Shown: positions 9,297 through 19,200 of the stretch, piece after piece
Layout of the letters: each line of letters opens with the position of its first letter
Numbering within the stretch: the first letter of the stretch is position 1
The notes under the pieces: model-generated
The model's input: the letters and a program-made list of their open reading frames with translations, nothing else
What the model was told of the DNA's origin: nothing
The model's database searches: none
Assembly (NCBI GenBank): GCA_039985655.1
Contig: JBDWSF010000008.1
Location: forward strand, 1 to 64,000
DNA: 64,000 bases
Reading direction: 5' to 3'
Source of the DNA: Postechiella sp039985655
Lineage (GTDB): Bacteria > Bacteroidota > Bacteroidia > Flavobacteriales > Flavobacteriaceae
Position numbers and translations under genes: made by a program

Positions 9297-10223
9297 ATGA
9301 TAAATAACAAAGCAAAATACACAGAACAAATTAAATCCGAAGCCAAACGCCTCGGATTTTTGTCCTGTGGAATAAGTAAAGCGGGGTTTTTAGAAGAAGA
9401 AGCACCACGATTAGAAAAATGGCTTAACAAAAACATGAATGGGCAAATGCAATACATGGAAAACCATTTTGATAAGCGTTTAGATCCTACAAAATTGGTT
9501 GATGATTCTAAAAGTGTCATTTCTCTGTTATTAAATTATTATCCTAACGAAGAGCAAACAGCAGATAGATATAAGCTATCAAAGTATGCTTACGGTAACG
9601 ATTACCATCATGTTATAAAACATAAATTAAAATCACTTTTGTATTTTATTCAAGATGAAATAGGAGAAGTCAGCGGACGTGCTTTTGTAGATTCTGCACC
9701 TGTTTTAGATAAAGCTTGGGCTGCAAAGTCGGGTTTAGGTTGGATTGGGAAACACAGTAACTTGTTAACCCAACAAATAGGTTCATTTTATTTTATTGCC
9801 GAACTAATTATCGATTTAGATTTAGAATACGATATGGCAACTACCGATCATTGCGGTACATGTACAGCATGTATAGATGCCTGCCCTACCGAAGCCATCA
9901 CAGAACCTTATGTTGTAGATGGTAGTAAATGTATTTCGTATCTCACCATAGAATTAAAAGAAAATCTTCCAACCGAGTTTAAAGGTAAAATGGACGATTG
10001 GATGTTTGGTTGCGATGTGTGTCAAGATGTATGTCCGTGGAATCGGTTTTCGAAATCACATAACGAGCCACTATTTAATCCACATCCAGAATTATTATCA
10101 TTAACTAAAAAGGATTGGGAAGAAATTACTGAAGATACCTTTAAAAAAGTATTTCAAAAATCCGCAGTAAAACGTACTAAGTATTCTGGTTTAAAAAGAA
10201 ATATCAATTTTTTAAAAGATTAG
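9297..10223 (+). CDS. queG: Epoxyqueuosine reductase QueG
   Basis: QueG reduces epoxyqueuosine to queuosine in tRNA anticodons (last step of Q synthesis), using cobalamin and two [4Fe-4S] clusters. The 308 residues contain both ferredoxin-type cluster motifs, CGTCTACIDACPTEAI and GCDVCQDVCPWNRF, plus the conserved ALSY-like start segment and DSAPVLDKAWAAKSGLGWIGKH near residue 140. Length is typical. It starts 19 bases after the P450 stop, and a promoter-like box for maeB follows it. Confidence 0.96.
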   Translation: MINNKAKYTEQIKSEAKRLGFLSCGISKAGFLEEEAPRLEKWLNKNMNGQMQYMENHFDKRLDPTKLVDDSKSVISLLLNYYPNEEQTADRYKLSKYAYGNDYHHVIKHKLKSLLYFIQDEIGEVSGRAFVDSAPVLDKAWAAKSGLGWIGKHSNLLTQQIGSFYFIAELIIDLDLEYDMATTDHCGTCTACIDACPTEAITEPYVVDGSKCISYLTIELKENLPTEFKGKMDDWMFGCDVCQDVCPWNRFSKSHNEPLFNPHPELLSLTKKDWEEITEDTFKKVFQKSAVKRTKYSGLKRNINFLKD

Positions 10224-10244
10224 TTAATTCATTATTAGGAATGT

Positions 10245-10252
10245 TATCTTTG
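10245..10252 (+). promoter_or_regulatory. Putative -7 box (TATCTTTG) for maeB
   Basis: Exact match to TAnnTTTG in the 55-base gap between queG and maeB, about 27 bases ahead of the ATG. The -33 element is poor. Confidence 0.45.
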
Positions 10253-10278
10253 TACGCTTAGTTAACTAATAATCCATT

Positions 10279-12576
10279 ATGAGTAAACAAAACAAACGCA
10301 GCGAAGCTTTAATATATCATGAGAAGCCAACTCCAGGGAAAATACAAGTTGTACCTACCAAAAAATATGCTACTCAAAGAGATTTATCATTAGCCTATTC
10401 TCCTGGCGTTGCAGAACCTTGTTTAGAGATTGAAAAAGACAAAGACAATGCGTATAAATATACAGCTAAGGGAAACCTTGTTGCTGTAATATCTAATGGT
10501 ACAGCCGTTTTAGGTCTAGGGAATATTGGTCCTGAAGCCTCAAAACCAGTAATGGAAGGGAAAGGTTTGCTTTTTAAAATCTTTGCTGATATTGATGTTT
10601 TTGATATTGAAGTGGATACAGAAAATGTAGAAGAATTTATTCAAACCGTAAAGATGATAGCTCCAACATTTGGAGGTATTAATCTTGAAGATATAAAAGC
10701 ACCCGAAGCATTCGAAATAGAAAGACGCTTAAAAGAAGAGTTGGATATTCCGGTAATGCATGACGATCAGCATGGTACAGCAATAATTTCGGCAGCAGCT
10801 TTAATTAATGCATTAGAAATTACAAAAAAAGATATCGATAAAGTAAATATTGTTATCAGTGGTGCTGGAGCAGCAGCCATTTCGTGTTCACGTTTGTATC
10901 AAGCTTGTGGCGCAAAACGCGAAAACATGGTTATGCTAGATAGTAAAGGCGTTATTAGAGATGATAGAGGTAATTTAACATCTCAAAAAGCGGAGTTTGC
11001 TACGCACAGAAAAATAGATACGCTTGATGAAGCTATGGTAGATGCCGATGTTTTTATTGGTTTATCTATGGCCGATATTGTAACACCAGAAATGTTGTTA
11101 GTGATGGCAGACGAGCCTATTGTTTTTGCAATGGCCAATCCAAATCCAGAAATAAAATACCAATTAGCAGTTGATACACGAGATGATATTATTATGGCTA
11201 CAGGGCGTAGCGATCATCCTAATCAAGTAAATAATGTTTTAGGGTTTCCTTTTATTTTTAGAGGCGCTTTAGATGTGCGTGCTAGTTGTATTAATGAAGA
11301 AATGAAAATGGCAGCAGTTAATGCTTTGGCTAAATTAGCTAAAGAACCTGTGCCAGAACAGGTAAATGTCGCATACGGAAAAACAAGGCTGACGTTTGGT
11401 AAAGATTATATTATTCCAAAACCTTTTGATCCGCGTTTAATAGCTGAAGTGCCTCCAGCAGTTGCAAAAGCAGCTATGGAAAGTGGTGTAGCTAAAAAAC
11501 CAATTTTAGATTGGGAAAAATATAAAGAGACTTTAAGAGAGCGTTTAGGCTCAGACAATAAGCTGGTTCGGTTATTACTTAACAGGGCGAGACTCGACCC
11601 AAAACGTGTTGTTTTTGCCGAAGCAGACCAACTAGCAGTAGTAAAAGCAGCTCAAATTGTTCATGAAGAAGGAATCGCTGTCCCAATTCTTTTAGGAAGA
11701 AAAGAAACCATTCAAGAATTAATGACAGAGGTGGGTTTTGATGCAGATGTGCTAATTGTAGACCCTAAAACAGAAGAAGAAAATCTGCGTAAAAACAAAT
11801 ACGCTAAAGTATATTGGGAACAACGTAAACGAAAAGGCGTAACTTTTTATTCAGCGCAAAGATTAATGCGTGAACGTAATTACTTTGCTGCGATGATGGT
11901 CAATGAAGGTGATGCCGATGCTTTAATATCGGGTTACTCACGTAGTTATCCAACGGTTGTAAAACCTATGTTAGAACTTATTGGTATGGCAAAAGGAGCG
12001 TCTCGTATTGCAACAACCAATGTGATGATGACAAAACGAGGACCTTTATTTTTAAGTGACACCTCAATTAATATAGATCCAACATCAAAAGATTTGTACA
12101 AGATTGCACAAATGACATCTAAAGTTGTGAAAATGTTTGGTTTAGACCCTGTAATGGCCATGACGTCTTTTTCGAATTTTGGTTCGTCTTCAGACCAGCA
12201 ATCTACTAAAGTAAGAGACGCTGTGTCTTTATTACATCGTAATCATCCCGATTTAATTGTTGATGGAGAATTGCAAACCGATTTCGCTTTAAACAATGAG
12301 ATGTTACAAGATCAATTTCCGTTTTCTAAACTCGTAGGGAAAAAAGTAAATACACTAATTTTTCCAAATTTAGATTCTGCGAATATCACTTATAAAATGT
12401 TAAAAGAATTGAACGAGGCGGAATCCATTGGACCTATTATGATGGGGATGCGTAAACCAGTTCATATTCTTCAATTACATGCCAGTGTAGACGAAATTGT
12501 TAACATGACGGCTATTGCAGTTATTGATGCACAGAACAAAGAAAAATGGGAATTAGAGCATCCAACATCTAATTAG
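10279..12576 (+). CDS. maeB: NADP-dependent malic enzyme with C-terminal phosphotransacetylase domain (MaeB type)
   Basis: The enzyme decarboxylates malate to pyruvate with reduction of NADP. The 765 residues are the long MaeB form. The N-terminal malic domain (about 15-160) shows SLAYSPGVAEPCLEI and GLGNIGPEASKPVMEGK. The NAD(P)-binding domain (about 160-400) has IVISGAGAAAISCSRL and VFAMANPNPEI. The C-terminal ~330 residues are phosphotransacetylase-like (VVFAEAD, SGYSRSYPTV), which in MaeB proteins is regulatory and lacks transacetylase activity. Metal/substrate segment GGINLEDIKAPEAFEIE is intact. It precedes ruvA by 50 bases. Confidence 0.96.
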   Translation: MSKQNKRSEALIYHEKPTPGKIQVVPTKKYATQRDLSLAYSPGVAEPCLEIEKDKDNAYKYTAKGNLVAVISNGTAVLGLGNIGPEASKPVMEGKGLLFKIFADIDVFDIEVDTENVEEFIQTVKMIAPTFGGINLEDIKAPEAFEIERRLKEELDIPVMHDDQHGTAIISAAALINALEITKKDIDKVNIVISGAGAAAISCSRLYQACGAKRENMVMLDSKGVIRDDRGNLTSQKAEFATHRKIDTLDEAMVDADVFIGLSMADIVTPEMLLVMADEPIVFAMANPNPEIKYQLAVDTRDDIIMATGRSDHPNQVNNVLGFPFIFRGALDVRASCINEEMKMAAVNALAKLAKEPVPEQVNVAYGKTRLTFGKDYIIPKPFDPRLIAEVPPAVAKAAMESGVAKKPILDWEKYKETLRERLGSDNKLVRLLLNRARLDPKRVVFAEADQLAVVKAAQIVHEEGIAVPILLGRKETIQELMTEVGFDADVLIVDPKTEEENLRKNKYAKVYWEQRKRKGVTFYSAQRLMRERNYFAAMMVNEGDADALISGYSRSYPTVVKPMLELIGMAKGASRIATTNVMMTKRGPLFLSDTSINIDPTSKDLYKIAQMTSKVVKMFGLDPVMAMTSFSNFGSSSDQQSTKVRDAVSLLHRNHPDLIVDGELQTDFALNNEMLQDQFPFSKLVGKKVNTLIFPNLDSANITYKMLKELNEAESIGPIMMGMRKPVHILQLHASVDEIVNMTAIAVIDAQNKEKWELEHPTSN

Positions 12577-12597
12577 GCAATTAGTAAATAATTTCCT

Positions 12598-12605
12598 TAC
12601 ATTTG
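12598..12605 (+). promoter_or_regulatory. Putative -7 box (TACATTTG) for ruvA-sprA
   Basis: Exact TAnnTTTG match 21 bases ahead of the ruvA ATG in a 50-base intergenic gap; no clear -33 TTG. Confidence 0.4.
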
Positions 12606-12626
12606 GAAAGCCAAGAATCAATATAA

Positions 12627-13208
12627 ATGATAACACATATACAAGGAAAACTTACAGAGAAAAACCCAACACATGTTGTTATAGATTGCAATGGTGTTGG
12701 CTATATGCTAAATATTTCAATGCATACCTATTCTCAAATTCCTGATAACGAACAGTTAAAATTATATACCCATCTGCAAGTTAAAGAAGATTCGCATACA
12801 CTCTATGGGTTTTCTTCAATTGCAGAGCGCGAAATGTTCAGACTATTAATATCTGTTAGTGGTATTGGGGCGAGTATTGCACGTACAATGTTATCATCTT
12901 TAACTCCAAAGCAAGTTAGAGAAGGTATTGCTACGGCCGATGTGGCTTTAATTCAATCTATAAAAGGAATTGGTGCTAAAACGGCACAACGCGTTATTTT
13001 AGATTTGAAAGATAAAGTCTTGAAAATTTATGATATAGATGAGGTTTCTGTTAACAAAGGCAATACGAATAAAGATGAAGCGTTATCTGCTTTAGAAGTA
13101 CTTGGTTTTGTTAAAAAACAGGCAGAACGCGTCGTAGATAAAATTGTTATGACTCAACCCGAAGCAAGCGTTGAAGATATTATTAAACAGGCTTTAAAAA
13201 ATTTATAA
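12627..13208 (+). CDS. ruvA: Holliday junction DNA-binding protein RuvA
   Basis: 193 residues, typical for RuvA. The N-terminal OB-fold begins MITHIQGKLTEKNPTHVVIDCNGVGY. Two helix-hairpin-helix segments follow (LLISVSGIGASIART and IQSIKGIGAKTAQRVILDL, about 70-125). A flexible linker with acidic residues leads to the small C-terminal RuvB-binding domain (DEALSALEVLGF...). It forms the tetrameric platform on Holliday junctions for RuvB encoded at 6881-7903. Its stop lies 5 bases before the TTG start of sprA, so the two are co-transcribed. Confidence 0.96.
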   Translation: MITHIQGKLTEKNPTHVVIDCNGVGYMLNISMHTYSQIPDNEQLKLYTHLQVKEDSHTLYGFSSIAEREMFRLLISVSGIGASIARTMLSSLTPKQVREGIATADVALIQSIKGIGAKTAQRVILDLKDKVLKIYDIDEVSVNKGNTNKDEALSALEVLGFVKKQAERVVDKIVMTQPEASVEDIIKQALKNL

Positions 13209-13213
13209 TAGAT

Positions 13214-16200
13214 TTGAATACAGGTAATTATAATTTAAATGAATCAATTATAAGAAGTCGTATTAAGCACACAAAAAGTGCTTTTTTACTTTTAACTTTC
13301 TTATGTTCTCTCTCGGTTTGGTCTCAGCAACCCGTAGAAGATTCAGTAAAAACAGGATTTAATTTAGGAAGTATAAAAATACCTAAATCAAGTAGTATCG
13401 AATCGAAATACACGTACGATGCCATTACAGACCGCTATATTTTTACCGAAAAAGTAGGCGATTTTAATATTAATTATCCTATAATTTTAACACCAAAAGA
13501 GTATCAGGATTTTGTAGCTAAAGAGAATTTAAAGTCTTATTACAAAGAAAAAATTGATGCTTTTGATGGAAAAAAGAATGGATCAGAAGACAGCCAGAAA
13601 AATTTATTACCAGAGTTTTATGTCAATTCAGATTTGTTTGCCACTATTTTTGGGAGTAATGTTATTGAAGTTGTTCCACAAGGATCTGTAGAAATGGATT
13701 TAGGAGTTCTGTTTTCAAAACAAGATAATCCGTCATTTTCACCAAGAAATAGAAGTAATTTCACATTCGATTTCGACCAAAGAATCAGCCTAAGTTTACA
13801 AGGTAAAGTGGGGACACGTGTTCAAGTTAATGCGAATTACGATACCCAGTCAACATTCGATTTTCAACAATTAATAAAATTAGAATTCGATCCTACAGCA
13901 GGAGGAGGCGAAGATTCTATCATTCAAAAAATAGAAATAGGTAACGTAAGTATGCCTTTAAATAGCTCATTAATTACAGGAGCACAAAGTTTATTTGGTG
14001 TAAAAGCACAATTACAATTTGGGAAAACCACAGTTACAGGGGTGTTTTCTGAACAAAAATCGGAAGCAACAACCGTTGTGTCTGAAGGTGGTGGAACTTT
14101 AGCAGAATTTGATTTATTTGCAAGAGATTATGATGAAAATCGTCACTTCTTTTTAGCGCAATACTTTAGAGATACTTACAATAAATCTTTAGAAAACTAT
14201 CCGTTTATAAACAATAGCGGATTGCAAATTACAAGATTAGAAGTTTGGATTACTAATAGAAGTAATAGTACCGATAATGTTAGAAATATTGTGGCACTTC
14301 AAGATTTGGGTGAAAGCGATAAAGTAGCGTCTTCTGTTTCAGTAAACGCTGCATTTGGTGCTGTACCAGACAATAGTAACAATGGTTTTGACCCTACAAC
14401 AATAGGAACGGGTTCGACTTTAACCAATGCTATTAGAGATGTTGCGACTGTGCAACAAGGTTTTGGAACGCTATCTACAGAAGTAAAAGAAGGGTTTGAT
14501 TATGCAAAACTCGAAAACGCAAGAAAATTAGTAAGCAACCAAGAGTATGTTTTTAATTCCGAATTAGGATATCTTTCGTTAAACCAGCGATTAAATAGTG
14601 ATGAGGTCTTAGCTGTAGCTTTCCAATATACCTTACTAGGCAAAGTATATCAAGTAGGTGAGTTTGCTAACGATGGTGTTAATGCTACCGATGTTACAAC
14701 AGACGATACCACAGGAGATGTTACCCAAGTTATAAATACCAATCTAGTTTTAAAACTATTAAAAAGTAGTATTACCAACGTTACCCAACCTATTTGGGAT
14801 TTAATGATGAAAAACATCTACGATACTGGTGCTTATAATTTAAGCCTAGAAGATTTTAAATTCAATATTTTTTATAACGAAGCGTCGCCACTTAACTTTA
14901 TTACACCAGTTGAAGGGACTACGTTTCCTCTTTTTGATAATTTAACAGCTACAAACACAAGTGACGATCGAGAAATAACAGAAACCCCTTTATTAAGATT
15001 ATTCAATTTAGATAAATTGAATTATAATAACGATCCGCAAACTAACGGTGATGGTTTTTTCGATTTTGTATCAGGTTTAACTGTTTTGCCACAAAATGGA
15101 AAAATCATTTTCACGAAAGTAGAACCTTTTGGGCGTTATTTATTTGATCTCTTAGATGATGATGGAAATGCGAATAACAATGATACAGATTACGAAGCTG
15201 ATGACTATACCAATCCAAATCAAGAAAAGTATGTTTACGATATTCTTTATAAGGAAACAAAAACAGCGGCTTTAGAAGAAATAGAAAAGAATAAATTCCA
15301 ATTAACTGGACGCTATAAATCGTCTGGTGGCGATGGAATTCCGTTAGGCGCTTTTAATGTGCCTCGTGGTTCTGTAAAAGTAACTGCTGGTGGTCGTGTT
15401 TTAGTAGAAGGGATAGATTATACGGTGAATTATCAATTAGGTCGTGTTCAAATTTTAGATGAAGCTTTAAAAGCATCAAACACACCAATACAAGTATCAA
15501 CAGAAAACAATGCGGTCTTCGGTCAACAAACCAAACGTTTTACAGGAATTAATGTAGAACACAAGTTTAACGAGAATTTTGTTTTAGGCGCAACACTTTT
15601 AAACCTTAACGAACGCCCGCTTACACAAAAAGCAAACTACGGAACAGAGCCTATAAACAATACGATTTTTGGTTTTAATGGTAATTATGCAACCGAAGTG
15701 CCTTTTTTCACGCGTTTAATCAATAAGTTACCAAATATAGATACCGATGCGCCATCAAATTTATCAGTTAGAGGTGAGTTCGCTTATTTAGCTCCAGGCG
15801 CACCAAAAGGAACGGATTTAGACGGCGAAGCCACATCGTATGTTGATGATTTTGAAGGCTCGCAAAACTCCATCGATTTAAAGTCACAATCCTCTTGGTT
15901 TTTATCGAGTAGACCAGAAGAACTTGGTCTTGTTTATACAGAAGGTCTAGAGGATGAGAACGGTATTCAGAACGGTTTTGACAGAGCATTACTAAACTGG
16001 TATAATATCGATCCTATTTTTTATAGTAGCCAGCGTCCAGACGAAATCACAGATGAGGATGTGTCTAGTTTATTTACCAGTCGTGTTTTTATAGACGAAC
16101 TTTTCCCAGATAGAGATTTAGTTCAAGGTCAAGTTTCTGTACTAAACACTTTAGATTTGGCATACTATCCTGAGGAAAGAGGACCATATAATTTTAACGC

Positions 16201-19200
16201 TGGGAATACTAATGGCAATACCATTATTGATCCAAATGATTCTTGGGCAGGTATTACGCGTCAATTAACATCGTCAGATTTAGAACAAGCTAATGTAGAG
16301 TATATAGAGTTTTGGTTGCAAGATCCATTTCAAGATAACCCTAGTCCAAATGCAAATGGTAAATTGGTTTTTAATTTAGGAAATATTTCTGAAGATGTTA
16401 TTAAAGATGGACGAAAGTTATATGAAAACGGTTTGCCAACTGATGGAGATATTAGTGCTTTTATACCAACTGATTTTGGTTCTGTAGTACCACAAAATCA
16501 ATCTTTAATATATGCATTCGATTCTACTGGAGACGAAAGAGTAAACCAAGATGTGGGTTATGATGGGTATGATGATAGTGAAGAATTATCAGAATTCGGA
16601 ACTGCATTTGGAGACGATCCTTCAAACGATAATTATTCTTATTTCTTAAATACTGAAGGTGATGTTTTTGAGAGATATAAAAAATATAATGGTGTAGAAG
16701 GAAATACACCAGATACGTTTACAGACACAGACAGAGCAGGAAACACACAACCAGATGTCGAAGATATTAATCGTGATAATACCATGAACACGATTGATAG
16801 TTATTATGAATACGAAATAGAAATTAATAGAGCATCACTTCCAGAAGTAGATAATATAGATGAGGTACTAGATAGTAACCCCCTTAAAGAGTTTTTAACA
16901 GATATTAAGGTACAACCTCGTAGGTTGGCTGAGAATGACGAAATAGTTAATGTGAGATGGTATCAAGTTAGAATTCCAGTAGATAGGCACACTAAATCTA
17001 TTGGTGGTATTACAGACTTTAGATCCATTCGATTTGTTAGAATGTATTTAAAAGGATTTACTGAAAAAACAGTATTTCGTTTTGGAACACTCGATTTAGT
17101 AAGAAGTGATTGGAGACGTTATAAACAAACCTTACAAGTAAACAATGATGATCCGGATGATGATCTTACTGATTTTTCTGTAGGTATTATTGGTACGATT
17201 GAAAACGAAGGGAGTTATGTTACACCGCCAGGGATAGAACAAGAAGAATTGTTTAATAGCAACACGGTGGTGCGTCAAAACGAACAATCTTTAGTTGTCA
17301 ATGTTTGCGATTTAGAATCACAAGATTCAAGAGGGGTTTATAAAAATATAAGTATAGATATGCGTCAATATAAACGTTTAAGAATGTTTATACATGCCGA
17401 AGAAGAAGAAGGCGGATTTAATGATGGAGATGATAATAACCTTAGTGATCCATCTACAAATAAAGCATTAGTTGGTTTTATTAGAATGGGTAACGATTTA
17501 ACCGAGAATTATTACCAAATAGAATTGCCATTACAAAAATCTAATAAAGGCTCAACGAATGAAGATGAAGCGTGGCCAGAGGAAAATCAAATAAACATAC
17601 CAATAGATATATTAGGTAAAATTAAAGCACAGCTTATTGCAGATGGATCTTCGGCAGATGGAGAGCCACGTTTTTATGATGTGATTGATGATGATATTGT
17701 TGCGGTTACCGATCAGTTTGCAGGTTATACCGTTGGACAACATCGTGTAGCCATTATAGGGAATCCAAATTTTGGAGATATTAGAACACTTATGGTTGGT
17801 GTTAAAAATGCTGTCGCTGGAGACACTCCTGTACCATCACCAGTATGCGCCCAAGTTTGGTTTAACGAACTCCGATTATCTGATATGGATAACGAAGGGG
17901 GCTGGGCTGCCGTTTTAAGCGTAGATACTAACTTTGCAGATTTTGCAAATATTAGCGCATCAGGACGACGTAGCACTTCTGGTTTTGGAACTATAGAACA
18001 AGGGCCAACCGAACGTAGTTTAGAAGATGTTAAACAATACGATGTGGTAACAAACATTAACGTTGGGCAATTATTACCTAAAAAATGGGGTGTTCAAGTG
18101 CCATTTAATTATGCGCAAAGTGAAGAAATGATTACGCCTAAATACGACCAATTTTATAAAGATTTAACCTTAGAATCTCGATTACAAACGGCCAATACTG
18201 CTGAAGAGCGAGAAGAAATAAAACAAAATTCTGAAGATTATACAAAACGCCAGAGTATTAACTTTATTGGAGTTAGAAAAACCAGAACAACAGAAAAGAC
18301 GCCACGTTTTTACGATGTAGAGAATTTGACATTCAATTATTCGTATAACAAAATAGAACACAGAGATTTCGAGATTGAAAACTCTACAGACAAAACGTTA
18401 AGAGTAGGCGTAAATTATGCGTTTAACTTTAATCCAATTGCTATAGAGCCTTTTAAAAAGAACGATTCTATTTTTAAAGGTAAGTATTGGAAATTCTTAA
18501 AAGAGTTCAATTTTAATTTATTGCCAACAAGTTTTACTGTTAACACAGAGATGAATCGTCAATTCAATAAGCAAAAGTTTAGAGATATCGATTTGGGTGG
18601 AGATAATATAGCAATAGAAGAATTATTTAAAAGAAACTATACGTTCGATTTTCAGTATACTATCAATTACAATTTAACAAAATCGTTACAATTTAATTTT
18701 ACAGCAGCTAATAATAATATTGTCCGTAACTATTTTAAAGATAATATTATAAATGGTGAACAAGACCCCAGTTTAGATGTTTGGGATGGATTTCTAGATT
18801 TTGGCGATCCAAATAGGCAAAATCAAGATTTAGGTGTGACTTATACATTGCCTTTAAATAAAATCCCAACCTTTAGTTTTATTGATGCAACCTATCAGTA
18901 TAGCGGAAATTTCCAATGGCAAAAAGGATCTGATTTATATGGGGAAATAGAGCTAGATGGGAATACATATGACTTAGGAAACACCATTCAAAATGCCAAT
19001 ACCCACAATATTAATGCAACTTTAGATATGAAAAAGTTCTATAAATATGTTGGGTTAGTTAAAAAACCAATAAGAAGAGTTCGTACAAGAACAGGTCCTG
19101 GAAGTCCACCAGATGGAACTCAGAAAAAAAAATCAAAGCCTAAAAGCAAGAATAATGCAGGAACCAAATTTTTAAATGCCGGTATAGATATATTAACAAG

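Noticed and set aside
17725..18057. 110-codon minus-strand frame within sprA
   Set aside because: Antisense to the continuous 2449-codon SprA frame, with no start context and no recognisable domain.
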